Assembly (NCBI GenBank): GCA_040902895.1
Contig: JBBDWL010000078.1
Coordinates: 62,001-126,000, forward strand
Length of the DNA stretch: 64,000 nt
Direction of reading: 5' to 3'
DNA from: JALYRV01 sp040902895
Lineage (GTDB): Bacteria; Acidobacteriota; Vicinamibacteria; Vicinamibacterales; SCN-69-37
In this document: positions 7,476 to 16,146 of the stretch, in pieces
Position numbering within the stretch: position 1 is the stretch's first letter
Layout: each line of letters opens with the position of its first letter
Notes under the pieces: model-generated
Seen by the model: the letters and a program-made list of their open reading frames with translations, nothing else
Database searches by the model: none
What the model was told of the DNA's origin: nothing
Made by a program: the position numbers and the translations under genes

Positions 7476-10136
7476 CTATTTCCCGCCAAGCCGGACGAGC
7501 CAGATGTCGCTGTCATTGCTGGTCAGCGGGAAATACACGGTCCGCTCGTCCGCGCTGACCCGAAACTCCGACGCCTCCAGACCGCCAAACGACGGCACCG
7601 CGACGGCGCGGATCGCGCCGCTCACCGGATCGACCAGGCGTGGCGCCCCGCCCGGACCGATGAGGATCCGGCCGTCGCGCAGCCACTTGTAGGGGCTGCT
7701 GGTTGCGCCGCGGATCGGCCGGTACCTGCGGGTACGGATGTCGTAGATCGTCAGCACCCCGTTGACGATGCCGGCGAGCTGTGTGCTGTCGGGCGACCAT
7801 TGCACGTTGATGCCGGCAAGATAGCTTCCTTCGCCTGCCGGCGCCGGCAGGACCTCGGGCGTCTGATCGCGCCACGGTTTGCGCGGATCGAACATCACGA
7901 CGGCGCGGCGGCCCGTGACGTCGCTGAAGATCATGCGCGTACCGTCGGGCGACCAGTGCGGATAAATCGCCGAGAAATCCGCGGCGTCGGTGATCTGGCG
8001 CAGCTGCCCTGCCTTCGTCGCGGTCCAGATCTCATATTTTCCCGATCGATTCGAATAGAACGTGATCAGCTCGCTGTCGGGCGACCACTCCGGCCAGCGG
8101 TCGTTGAAGGCATCGGTCGTGAGCTGGCGCAGGCCGGAGCCGTCCGTGGCGCTGATGAAGAGATCCTCCTGCTGCAGAAACCCCGTGCCGAGCGCGAGGA
8201 AGCGGCCGTCCGGCGACGGGATCACGAAGCGAAACGCGCGCGATCCGGTCGTGACCGCTTCGATTGGCCCCATGACCGCTCGCGTCGCGTCGAACGGGGC
8301 CCGATGGATGTTGCTGGCCGTCACCCGGGCCTCGAAGACCAGGTGCTCACCGGTTTGCGACAACCGGGCTCGTCCCACGAACGCCGCGGGCGTGGTCACC
8401 GCCTGCGGTGGGCCCGCCGGCCGCGCGGTGTCGGGGTCCATCGGCAGGCGCCAGAGATTCATGCTGCCGCCGCGGTTGCTGATGAAATAAAGAAAGGAGC
8501 CGTCAGGCGCCCACTGCGGACACCAGTCGACATCCTCGTCATCGGTGAGCCGCCAGGGAGCGCCGCCCTCGGCCGCGACCACCCACAGATCTCTCGTGCT
8601 CGAAGGCCGGCTGCTTCCGGGAGAACGCCCAAGGCCCCAGTAGGCGACGAAGCGGCCGTTCGGTGACCAGGCCGGATGCATCGCATCGTCCTCCGTGAGG
8701 GGCCTGACGATTCCGCTGTCGACCTGCACGGCCTTGAGCGTGCTGAGACCGCTCCGGCTGGTGGCGACCGGCGTCGACGAGGTGGCGTAAACGATTTGCC
8801 GGCCGTCGGGAGACCATGCCGGATCGAAGCCTTCCGACGTCAGACGGCGCGGCGCCTCGCCCGTCCGGCCCATGATGAACAAACCGCCGCCGTCGCGTTC
8901 CGAGCGGAAGGCGATGTGCTCGCCGTCCGGCGAGAACGCCGGCTGCAGATCGGCCGCGGGTGAATCGGGCGTGACGTTGATGGCCGTCTGGCCGCCCACG
9001 CTCTGCAGATAGATGTCGGCGTTGCCGGCCGCGCCCGAGACGAAGAGGAACCACTTGCCGTCAGGTGACAGCGCCGGCTCGGCCTCGATGCCGGAGGCCG
9101 ACGTGAGCTGCGTGTGCTGCAGCACCGGCGCAGGCGACGGAGCCGCCGCGCCACGGGGCCAGAGCACGACGGCAAGCGCAAGTGCGCCGGCGGCGGCGAT
9201 GGCGGCGATCACGAGGGGCCGGCGGCGACGCGGCACTGCGGCCGATCCGACCTCGGGGCGCGCCAGTTCCCCCGAGTCGAGCTCCTCCTGCAAGGTCTGC
9301 AGCTCGTTGCGCAGGTCCTTCGCGCTCTGATAGCGGCGCTCCGGATCCTTCTGGAGACACGCCTTGAGTACGCGCGTAAACGCCGGCGGAAGATCCGGCT
9401 TCAGATCGGCGGCCGGCCGCGGTGTGTCTTTGATGATGGCGGAAAGCACCGACATCGCCGTGTCGCCTTGAAACGGCAGGCGGCCGGTGGCCAGCTGATA
9501 GAGCATGACGCCGAGCGAAAAGATGTCAGTGCGATGGTCGACGGGCCGGCCTTCAGCCTGCTCGGGTGACATGTAGGCGACGGTGCCGACGATGTGGCCC
9601 TCGCCGGTCAGTTGCCGCGTGGGCGCATCACCGCCGGAAAGTCCGGCCGGCTCGTGCAGCTGCGCAAGACCGAAGTCCAGAATCTTGACCTGTCCATCGG
9701 CCGTCATCAGTACGTTGGCCGGCTTCAGGTCGCGATGGACGACGCCACGCGCGTGGGCAGCGGCTACGGCGTCGGCCAGGTCAATCGCGATGCGCAGCAG
9801 GTCTGAAAGCGGAAGGCCGTTCGCCGGAATGTGCGCCGCCAGCGGAGCGCCGTCCACGAGCTCCATCGTGATGAAGTGCACGTCATCGGCGTGTTCGAAA
9901 GAATGCAGGGTGACGATGCCGCGGTGGGTGAGCGCGGCAGCGGCTTTGGCCTCGCGCTCGAAGCGTTCGAGTCCGCCCGGGAGAGCGGCGACGCCGTCGG
10001 GCAGGACCTTGAGTGCGACGGTGCGTCCCAGCGTCAGGTCATCGGCGGCATAGACGTCGCCCATGCCGCCTTTCCCGACCAAACGCAGAATCCGGTAATG
10101 CCCGAGGCTCGTGCCGACCATGAAGGAGTGCGGCAT
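7476..10136 (-). CDS. Hanks-type Ser/Thr protein kinase with extracytoplasmic TolB-like propeller
   Basis: This 886-residue protein has an N-terminal kinase domain with a Gly loop (GKGGMG, residues 21-26), Lys43 in VALKV, the catalytic loop HRDLKPANV (Asp136) and DFG (Asp154). The activation segment ends in SPEQ. One membrane helix (about 310-330) separates it from repeated SPDG/SPDGxxI blades of a TolB/WD40-like propeller. The likely topology is a cytosolic kinase reading a periplasmic propeller. I chose the ATG at 10134-10136 over an upstream in-frame GTG because it starts 18 nt after the padR stop. No strong ribosome site is visible, and ATG 10121 is possible. It is the last gene of the ADOP-padR-kinase set. 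Confidence 0.92.
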   Translation of the reverse strand: MPHSFMVGTSLGHYRILRLVGKGGMGDVYAADDLTLGRTVALKVLPDGVAALPGGLERFEREAKAAAALTHRGIVTLHSFEHADDVHFITMELVDGAPLAAHIPANGLPLSDLLRIAIDLADAVAAAHARGVVHRDLKPANVLMTADGQVKILDFGLAQLHEPAGLSGGDAPTRQLTGEGHIVGTVAYMSPEQAEGRPVDHRTDIFSLGVMLYQLATGRLPFQGDTAMSVLSAIIKDTPRPAADLKPDLPPAFTRVLKACLQKDPERRYQSAKDLRNELQTLQEELDSGELARPEVGSAAVPRRRRPLVIAAIAAAGALALAVVLWPRGAAAPSPAPVLQHTQLTSASGIEAEPALSPDGKWFLFVSGAAGNADIYLQSVGGQTAINVTPDSPAADLQPAFSPDGEHIAFRSERDGGGLFIMGRTGEAPRRLTSEGFDPAWSPDGRQIVYATSSTPVATSRSGLSTLKAVQVDSGIVRPLTEDDAMHPAWSPNGRFVAYWGLGRSPGSSRPSSTRDLWVVAAEGGAPWRLTDDEDVDWCPQWAPDGSFLYFISNRGGSMNLWRLPMDPDTARPAGPPQAVTTPAAFVGRARLSQTGEHLVFEARVTASNIHRAPFDATRAVMGPIEAVTTGSRAFRFVIPSPDGRFLALGTGFLQQEDLFISATDGSGLRQLTTDAFNDRWPEWSPDSELITFYSNRSGKYEIWTATKAGQLRQITDAADFSAIYPHWSPDGTRMIFSDVTGRRAVVMFDPRKPWRDQTPEVLPAPAGEGSYLAGINVQWSPDSTQLAGIVNGVLTIYDIRTRRYRPIRGATSSPYKWLRDGRILIGPGGAPRLVDPVSGAIRAVAVPSFGGLEASEFRVSADERTVYFPLTSNDSDIWLVRLGGK

Positions 10137-10153
10137 TCTACCGCGGGCCTTGA

Positions 10154-10498
10154 TTACCGCGCCTTCGGAGCGAGCTTCACCCCAGTCCACAGCCGATTGC
10201 GCATCTCGCGCGTATGTTCGAGTGAGTGCGCACCGAGCGGAGTCACGGCGAATACTCGGCGTGATGCCGCGTCGGCGGCGGTCGCGGTGCGCGTCGATGA
10301 CACCAGGCCTTTCGCCTCGAGACGATCGAGCGTCGCATACACCGATCCGATCGTGATCTCGCGGCCGGTCACCGACTCGAGCTCGCGCCGCACGTTCATG
10401 CCGTAGGCGTCTTCACCTGTGCGCGCCACCGCGAGCATCACCTGTTCCTCGAGTGATCCAAGCAGCACGGGCTCCGGATCCTGACGTCGCCTCACCAT
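10154..10498 (-). CDS. PadR-family transcriptional regulator
   Basis: This protein of about 114 residues has the PadR winged helix. LLGSLEEQVMLAVARTGEDAYGM and the wing-preceding GSVYATLDRLEAKGLV are both present, followed by a charged wing and a short C-terminal helix. In acidobacteria an expanded PadR clade sits next to ADOP permease genes, and this one lies directly downstream of such a permease. The ATG at 10496-10498 has a GAGG ribosome site. A GTG at 10519 in the same frame is an alternative. Its ligand is unknown. The dyad at the start of the upstream permease gene (13168-13182) is a candidate target. Confidence 0.9.
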   Translation of the reverse strand: MVRRRQDPEPVLLGSLEEQVMLAVARTGEDAYGMNVRRELESVTGREITIGSVYATLDRLEAKGLVSSTRTATAADAASRRVFAVTPLGAHSLEHTREMRNRLWTGVKLAPKAR

Positions 10499-10514
10499 CG
10501 CGTCCTCACAAAAA

Positions 10515-10535
10515 GACACCCGTCCCCTGTTTTAC
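10515..10535. repeat. Remnant of a GGGGACGGGT-type palindromic repeat
   Basis: Directly after the permease stop codon, the minus strand reads TAAAACAGGGGACGGGTGTC and then a run of Ts. The core GGGGACGGGT is shared with both arms of the palindrome at 29980-30066. Motifs of this type are common as REP-like elements in many bacteria. Only a single arm is visible here. As at 29980, a gene's stop codon lies at the element edge. Confidence 0.4.
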
Positions 10536-13168
10536 GACTCGCGTAAGACGATCGCGGGATCCGTGCGGCTCGCGCGGCGCGCGGGCACGAACGCCGCCAG
10601 CATCCCCACGAGCAGCAGGACGATGACCGCGCCGGCCATCGAGATCGGATCGGTCGCATCGATCCCATACAGCAGCGTTGCGAGGATCTTCGTGAGAAAG
10701 ATCGCCGCGACAAGGCCGATGACGCTGCCGGTGGCGACGAGCGCGGCGCCGCGTGTCACCACCTGCCTCACCACGCGGCCAGGCGTTTGTCCAAGCGCGA
10801 GATGGATGCCGTAGTCGCGCGACCGGCGCGTTACATAGTGCGAGATGACGCCATAGACCCCGACGGCGCCGAGCACGAGCGCAAGGCCGGCCAGCAGCGA
10901 CAACAGCGTCACGATCTGGCCCGTCGGTCCGACCGCAAGCTCGAAGATGTTGCCGAGCGTCGTTACCTCCTGCACGGCCAGCCGGCTGCCTTCGCGCGCG
11001 ATTGCGGAGCGCGCCGGCTCGATCAGCCCGCTTGTGACGTCGTCTGACGCGGTGCGCAACACGAACGCCAGCTGATTCGATACGAATGGCACGTGCTCAT
11101 AGATCATGTAGCGCGCCGGCACGGGCGCGTCGGTCAGGTTCGCCTCGGCCGCATCGCCGACCACGCCGATGATGCGCTCGCCCGTGTCGAAGCCCGTCAG
11201 CAGCACCTGACCGAGCGGGTCTTCGCCCGGAAAATATTTCTCCGCCAACGCCTCGTTGATCACCACCACGCGATCGCTGCCTTCGCGATCGGACGGTCCG
11301 AAGCTGCGTCCGTGCCGGATCGACATCCCCATCGTCAAGAAATAGTCGCGCGTGACCATGCGGAACGCGGTGGTGCCGCCCGCATCGGGCTTGCCCCTCA
11401 CGCGAATTCCCCAGTTGTCGCCGGAATCACGAAGGGGAATCTTCTGCGCCGCCGCGACCGATCTGACTCCGGGCAGCGCCTCCAGCGCAGGCAGCGCGTC
11501 GAGAATCGTGCGACGCCGCTCTTCGGGACTCAATCCCAGCGGCATCGTCGCGTCGACCACGAGCGCGCCGCGCGTGTCGAAGCCGGGATCGATGGCGCGC
11601 AGATTCGCCACGCTGCGGATCATCAGCCCGGCGCCTGCGGCCAGCAGCACCGCGGCGGCCATCTGTGCGATGACGAGCCCGCCCTCGAGCCTGCCGCCGC
11701 GGCCGGCCACTCCACCCGTGCGCGTCGTCGCCATCGTCGATCGCAGACTGCTGCCGCGCCACAGCGCGATGCCGGGAACAAGCGCGATGAGCAGCGCCGC
11801 CGCGAGCGCGGCGAGCATCGAGGCCCAGAAGACGGTCCAGTCGAGCGTGGCGTTGTCGGCAAGCGCGCCAAGCGGCAGCGATTCCACCAGCAGCGCAAAG
11901 CTCGCCGATGCGAGCGCCGCGCCGGCGATGCCTGCAAGCATGCCAATCAGGACCGACTCGAGCAGGAGCTGCTGCAGCAGCCGCTGGCGGTTCGCGCCGA
12001 GCGCCGCACGCACAGCCAGCTCGGTCGCGCGCGAATCCACCTGACCCAGCATCAGCGCGGCGACATTCGCGCAGGCGATGATCAGAATGACGCCCATCGC
12101 TGCAAGGGTCGCGACAAGACTCGGACGTACATCGCCGACAAAGTACTCACGCGCCGGCGTGACCTCGGGCGCGCGCGTCTTGTCCCACTGCGGCGGATAC
12201 TGGAAGCGCGCGCCGAGCGCATCGGCAATCACGCGCAGCTGGCCGTCCATGTGTTCGATCTGCACGCCCTCGGCCGCGCGGCCGACGAGCGTGTAGCGGC
12301 CCGACCTGTTCGCCGGAGTCAATTGCGCGGCCGTCCAGATGCGCGTCTTCGGGCTCGGGAACCAGAACCCGCGCGGCATCACAGCCACCACGGTGCGCGT
12401 CGCGCCGCCAAGCTGCAGGCGGCTGCCGATGATGTTGGGATCCGAGCCGAGCTCCTGCCAGAGACCGTGACTCAACACGGCGACGAGCTCGGCTCCGATG
12501 GCGTCTTCGCCCGCTTCGAAGGTGCGGCCCAGCGCGGGCTTCGCGCCGAGCACGTCAAAGAGCTCGTGCGACACAGCCACGCCGGGCAGCAGCCGCAGCG
12601 GCGCGCCGGGCACGTCGAGCGTGAGATCGTCGGGCCGGTACGCGCCCATCCTCTGAAAGCCGGGGAAGTCGGGACGGAGCGCCAGGATTTCCTGTTCGTT
12701 CCACGAACCGTCGAACCACAGCACGCCGACCTGCTCTTCGCGCGCGATCGGCAGCGGCTCGAGCAGCAGCGCGTGCACGACGCTGTAGACGGCCGCGGTG
12801 CCGCCCGCGCCGAGCGCGAGCGTGAGCACGGCGAGCACAGCATACGTGGGACGGCGCATCAGGCGGCGTGCCGCGTAGCGAAAATCCATGATCCAGCTTT
12901 CGAACATTGGTCCTCCGGGTCGCAACTGACTTGCGTGGGGCTCGAATCCCGTCATGCCGCGCCAGTAGCCGCGCCGCAACAGAAAGGGCAGCGAGCCGAT
13001 CGCCTGGCGCCACGCCCAGCGCCGGGCCGCGCGCGGGCCGTCGGCCGAGGCCCGCAGCCGGAACTCGGCCTGCAGATCGGCGATGACCTCGTCGCGTTCG
13101 GCGGCCGGGATCAGGGCGCGGAACGCGGCCATGACGAGCCGCGGCAGACGTGCGGGGAAGCGGCGCAT
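10532..13168 (-). CDS. ADOP-type orphan MacB/FtsX-like permease
   Basis: This permease has 878 residues. An N-terminal prefix (about 1-85, ERDEVIADLQAEFRLRA) precedes the core that starts at MDFRYAARRLMRRP. The core carries two tandem MacB/FtsX-like halves with extracytoplasmic domains. Membrane helices lie near 108-130, then in clusters at 355-450 and 490-515, and in the last 130 residues. The final motif, RRASRTDPAIVLRES, is typical of FtsX-type permeases. No ATPase is encoded beside it, which fits acidobacterial duplicated orphan permeases. It begins a minus-strand set with padR and the kinase. The ATG at 13166-13168 overlaps an inverted repeat and lies 5 nt after a TACAAT hexamer, so a leaderless transcript or a slightly later start is possible. 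Transported substrate unknown. Confidence 0.9.
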   Translation of the reverse strand: MRRFPARLPRLVMAAFRALIPAAERDEVIADLQAEFRLRASADGPRAARRWAWRQAIGSLPFLLRRGYWRGMTGFEPHASQLRPGGPMFESWIMDFRYAARRLMRRPTYAVLAVLTLALGAGGTAAVYSVVHALLLEPLPIAREEQVGVLWFDGSWNEQEILALRPDFPGFQRMGAYRPDDLTLDVPGAPLRLLPGVAVSHELFDVLGAKPALGRTFEAGEDAIGAELVAVLSHGLWQELGSDPNIIGSRLQLGGATRTVVAVMPRGFWFPSPKTRIWTAAQLTPANRSGRYTLVGRAAEGVQIEHMDGQLRVIADALGARFQYPPQWDKTRAPEVTPAREYFVGDVRPSLVATLAAMGVILIIACANVAALMLGQVDSRATELAVRAALGANRQRLLQQLLLESVLIGMLAGIAGAALASASFALLVESLPLGALADNATLDWTVFWASMLAALAAALLIALVPGIALWRGSSLRSTMATTRTGGVAGRGGRLEGGLVIAQMAAAVLLAAGAGLMIRSVANLRAIDPGFDTRGALVVDATMPLGLSPEERRRTILDALPALEALPGVRSVAAAQKIPLRDSGDNWGIRVRGKPDAGGTTAFRMVTRDYFLTMGMSIRHGRSFGPSDREGSDRVVVINEALAEKYFPGEDPLGQVLLTGFDTGERIIGVVGDAAEANLTDAPVPARYMIYEHVPFVSNQLAFVLRTASDDVTSGLIEPARSAIAREGSRLAVQEVTTLGNIFELAVGPTGQIVTLLSLLAGLALVLGAVGVYGVISHYVTRRSRDYGIHLALGQTPGRVVRQVVTRGAALVATGSVIGLVAAIFLTKILATLLYGIDATDPISMAGAVIVLLLVGMLAAFVPARRASRTDPAIVLRES

Positions 13169-13182
13169 TCTACATTGTAGAA
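13168..13182. promoter_or_regulatory. Dyad operator and -10 hexamer at the ADOP start
   Basis: The perfect dyad TTCTACA-T-TGTAGAA (7-bp arms, one central base) overlaps the ADOP start codon. On the minus strand it contains TACAAT (13179-13174), a plausible -10. It shares the core ACA-N-TGT with the stronger dyad upstream of the second padR gene (57791-57805). It is therefore a candidate PadR operator. The regulator assignment is inference. Confidence 0.45.
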
Positions 13183-13208
13183 AGACGGGCGCGGCGGCGA
13201 AAAGGTTG

Positions 13209-14561
13209 CTATCGCCCCGGGAACTGGAAGCTGACGGTCGCTTCCGGCGATGAGGCCGAGATGATGACGGTCTTGGCGTCAGGCGGTGTGCTGCTGATTG
13301 CGCTTCCCCTCGCGTTGCCGGGGAGCACGGATACCTTGTATGTGCCGAACGGCATCGCCTCGAACGGCGGCAGCGGACCTCGCGTGCTGAAGGTGGTGAC
13401 CGAGATGCTGCTGGTCGGCCCCTGAACTCTGACTTGTACGGACGTCCGGCCGTCCCAACCGGTCAGCTCAACTTTGATCGTCCCCCCGGTAAGCATGAAG
13501 TCGTGGAAGTTGCGGCCGACGACGAACTCGACGAGCCGCGAGCTGGGGACGCCGAGGCGCGCGCGGCGCAGCATGACGCTATAGGTGCCAGCGGCTTCGA
13601 GCGGCACGCTGTAGTATCCCTCCGCGTCTGTCTTGGTCTCCGCGGCCTGCATCGGCCGCTGCTGGTTAGGTGTCTGGCGCGGCGCGAATGTCACCGATGC
13701 GTCTGCTATCGGCTTGCCGTTGAGCGTCGCGCGTCCTTCGACGCGCACTGAGGTGCCTGCCACATCGACGATCGAGACCTGCTGAGGAACAATTTCGAAC
13801 GCGCTGCTGCCGGTGGATGCCCCGCCGCGACGATAGACCACCTCGAACTGGCCGGCACCGAGGCCCGCGAACGTCATCTCGCATCGCGGATCGCGCGTGC
13901 TGATCAGGCGCACGCGGTTGGGCGGGCCCTTGAAGGCGGCGCCCACGTTCGGCACGACGAGCGTGTTGAGACCCATTTCGGTCGCTGCGTCGCAGACATC
14001 GGGCGCGGCGATCACGCGCACGGCGCCCACCGCTTCCGGCGCGACATACAGCAGCGTGGTCTCGGCCGCGAGAACCGCGACGGTCTTCACCGCGCCTTTG
14101 AAGCCGCCGTTGTATACCGGGACGATGTGGTATTCGCCCGCGGTCATGCCCGACAGACTGATGTGCGTGGCGCCGTCGAGCGGCAGGGTGCGTCCTCTCG
14201 GTCCTTCAATAACGAGCTGTGCGGGACGCACGGTCATCCGCGGCACGATCAGCAGGAGCTCGCCGCCCGGCAGCACGTTGGGCACGTGCAGCTTGCGAGC
14301 CTTGATCAGCTCGGCTGTCGAGTAGGTGCGCGGCGATGCGCCGCGATACGAGAAGCGCACATAGCGATCGACGCCAGGCGTGAATTCGAGGGGCACCGGC
14401 GGACCAATGGCCGTCTCGCGCCGCGCCGTGACCGTCGGTTTGCCGGCTTCGTCGATCGTCAGCCACTCGATGTCGACGGCGATCGGATGCTCGCTCCAGA
14501 TCTGAATCGACTGCGTCGCCGGCTGCGACACGAGCACCGCCGCGAGCAGGAGCCAGCGCAT
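13209..14561 (-). CDS. Secreted protein with carboxypeptidase-regulatory-like repeats
   Basis: This 450-residue protein has a short signal peptide (MRWLLLAAVLVSQPATQS). The rest is beta-rich and looks like several Ig-like or carboxypeptidase-regulatory-like domains. For example, VRVEGRATLNGKPIADASVTF followed by DAEGYYSVPLEAAGTYSV is the usual CarboxypepD_reg pattern (about residues 270-345). No catalytic residues or membrane helix were seen, so it is probably exported and structural or binding. Its ATG lies 1 nt after the stop of the next upstream gene, so both are translated from one message. A related architecture occurs in the gene at 20819-22459. Function unknown. Confidence 0.75.
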   Translation of the reverse strand: MRWLLLAAVLVSQPATQSIQIWSEHPIAVDIEWLTIDEAGKPTVTARRETAIGPPVPLEFTPGVDRYVRFSYRGASPRTYSTAELIKARKLHVPNVLPGGELLLIVPRMTVRPAQLVIEGPRGRTLPLDGATHISLSGMTAGEYHIVPVYNGGFKGAVKTVAVLAAETTLLYVAPEAVGAVRVIAAPDVCDAATEMGLNTLVVPNVGAAFKGPPNRVRLISTRDPRCEMTFAGLGAGQFEVVYRRGGASTGSSAFEIVPQQVSIVDVAGTSVRVEGRATLNGKPIADASVTFAPRQTPNQQRPMQAAETKTDAEGYYSVPLEAAGTYSVMLRRARLGVPSSRLVEFVVGRNFHDFMLTGGTIKVELTGWDGRTSVQVRVQGPTSSISVTTFSTRGPLPPFEAMPFGTYKVSVLPGNARGSAISSTPPDAKTVIISASSPEATVSFQFPGR

Positions 14562-14562
14562 G

Positions 14563-15438
14563 CTACTTGACGACTTCTTTCGTCGAGACGGCCAGCCGCT
14601 TATAGCCGTCGTACTGCGCGAAGCCGTTGATGCGCTCGGCCGGGCTGCGCCACACCTCTGTCATTTCCTTCGGCACCCACACGCCCAGGGTTGGGTGCAG
14701 CTCGAGCTCGACCCGCATCCGGCCCGTGGTGCGCTGGCCGGTCAACTCCAGCTCTGCGCGGATCACGGCTCCCGACTCGGCATGAATCCAGTACCGGCCC
14801 TTCGCGGGCACATCGCCCACACCACGCACCAGGGTGGGGCGCGCTGTTTCCTCGAATTCCACGATCACGGCTGGAAGCCTCGCGACGGTTTCGGTACCCG
14901 CGACGCGGGTGCGCAGCCGGCCGATCATCTCGGGCGCCAGGTACTCCAATGCCATCGTGGGAATGTTGACGTTGCGGGTGTACCGTCCGACATTGTGCCG
15001 CGCGCTCGCATCGGTCAGCCGCCGCGCCTGCTGCAGCACATCGTCAGACGCGCCGGCGGCCAGAAGCTTCTCGAGCCGCTCGGTATGATCGCCGACCGCA
15101 CGATGGTCGATCTTGTAGACGTCGCGGAAGAGCACGAAGTCGCGGGGCGGCGGCAGTTTGAGAAGGAAGACGTTGGCTTCGATGATCCGCTCGCGCGGGC
15201 CGGCGATGCCTGCGGCTAACGCCAGCTGCTGGCGGTAGCGCTCACGAAAGAGGAGTCCCGACAGGTTCTGGTTGAAGCGCGGGATCCACCGCGCGGCCGC
15301 TGCGACGATCTGCGCGGCGTCTGGCTGCCCGGCGGCGGGTCGTTCCTGCGCGGCGCCTGCCGCGTCGAGCTGTTGCAGGCCGGCGCGCGACGCCGTCATC
15401 GAGACCACCGCCGCGAGCGCGATCAAGAGGGTCCGCAC
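14563..15438 (-). CDS. Secreted protein of unknown function
   Basis: This 291-residue protein has an N-terminal signal (VRTLLIALAAVVSMTASRAG), an Ala-rich linker, then a mixed alpha/beta body. The motifs FRERYRQQ, DFVLFRDVYKID and RGRYWIHAESGAVIRAELEL are recognisable as the type often seen in acidobacterial outer-membrane-lipoprotein-like proteins. No named family is certain. The start is GTG 15436-15438 with GGA 7 nt upstream. A canonical -10 (TATAAT) lies at 15482-15477. It is followed after 1 nt by the carboxypeptidase-regulatory-like gene, so the pair probably works together at the cell surface. Confidence 0.7.
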   Translation of the reverse strand: MRTLLIALAAVVSMTASRAGLQQLDAAGAAQERPAAGQPDAAQIVAAAARWIPRFNQNLSGLLFRERYRQQLALAAGIAGPRERIIEANVFLLKLPPPRDFVLFRDVYKIDHRAVGDHTERLEKLLAAGASDDVLQQARRLTDASARHNVGRYTRNVNIPTMALEYLAPEMIGRLRTRVAGTETVARLPAVIVEFEETARPTLVRGVGDVPAKGRYWIHAESGAVIRAELELTGQRTTGRMRVELELHPTLGVWVPKEMTEVWRSPAERINGFAQYDGYKRLAVSTKEVVK

Positions 15439-15801
15439 AGATCAGTCCTTCATTCTCCTCACGCAGGCGCACCAGGATTATAGGCCCGCAACCGCCGTTG
15501 ACGTGTTTTCCGAGAGCGTGCGCCTGGCGGCAACCACGGTAGCCGGGGCCGCACGCCGCGGATGGGTCTGTGCCGCAACGCCGGTTGTCGCGCGCGCTCG
15601 GCTGCCGGCGGGGCACTTCAGATGGCTTTCTCCTAACTTCTCTCTGCTCTTTCACTTCCGGCACCGGAACGCGCGCGCCTGCGGCAGGCACCTCGATTGC
15701 GATGTGGCGCGCGGGTCCGCCGGACGTCACGAACAGGTGCCGACCTCACCGCTTGACGCGGCCGTCCGCAGCGGGCCCACCATTTCCGGAGGGAAAACCT
15801 G
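15439..15801. other. Divergent intergenic region
   Basis: This 363-nt spacer lies between divergent genes. The minus-strand side carries a perfect TATAAT (15477-15482) for the secreted-protein operon. The plus-strand side ends in a strong GGAGGG (15788-15793) for the ComEA-like gene. A TTGACG at 15498-15503 has no -10 partner at the right spacing. No small gene or repeat was recognised. Confidence 0.5.
15477..15482 (-). promoter_or_regulatory. -10 hexamer TATAAT
   Basis: A perfect TATAAT on the minus strand lies about 39 bases before the GTG start of the secreted-protein gene (15438). No convincing -35 is present 17 bases upstream. It is the closest match to a housekeeping -10 in this spacer. 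Confidence 0.5.
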
Positions 15802-16143
15802 ATGTCACATCTCAACGCACTCGCGCTCTCACTCATCGTCTGCCTAACCGCCGCCACCGCCGCGACGGCGGCGGCGCAGGACACCGCGCAGCCGCGCACG
15901 CAGAAAGCCGCCGGCGCGGCGTCGGCGGTCAACATCAACACCGCTGCGGCGTCCGAGCTGCAGAAACTGCCAGGGATCGGTGCCGCGACGGCCACGCGCA
16001 TCCTGGAGTATCGCCAGAAGAACGGACCGTTCAAGAAGGCCGAAGAGCTGATGAACATCCGCGGCATTGGCGAGAAGAGCTTTCTCAAGCTCAAGCCGCT
16101 GATCGTGGTGACCGCGCCGAAGACCGAGCCGGGCGAGCGGTGA
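15802..16143 (+). CDS. comEA: ComEA-like helix-hairpin-helix DNA-binding protein
   Basis: This 113-residue exported protein has a signal peptide (about 1-25), a short Ala-rich linker, then a tandem helix-hairpin-helix module. The two hairpins are LPGIG (56-60) and IRGIG (86-90), with the conserved VNINTAAASEL lead-in of ComEA. ComEA binds incoming double-stranded DNA in the periplasm and drives uptake during transformation. The start ATG has a strong GGAGGG 8 nt upstream. A FimT-like pseudopilin follows 3 nt after the stop, so the two form a DNA-uptake pair. The symbol is given on domain architecture. Small HhH proteins with other roles exist. Confidence 0.82.
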   Translation: MSHLNALALSLIVCLTAATAATAAAQDTAQPRTQKAAGAASAVNINTAAASELQKLPGIGAATATRILEYRQKNGPFKKAEELMNIRGIGEKSFLKLKPLIVVTAPKTEPGER

Positions 16144-16146
16144 CAC

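Noticed and set aside
12936..12950. tRNA T-arm-like string GGGCTCGAATCCC
   Set aside because: It lies inside the ADOP coding sequence, and no acceptor, D or anticodon arm can be formed around it.
11093..13180. Very long open frame antisense to the ADOP permease
   Set aside because: It has His/Arg-rich composition with no domain, as expected for the antisense of high-GC coding DNA; the minus-strand permease explains the region.
15498..15520. TTGACG as a promoter for comEA
   Set aside because: No -10-like hexamer lies 15-19 bp downstream, and it is about 300 bp from the gene.
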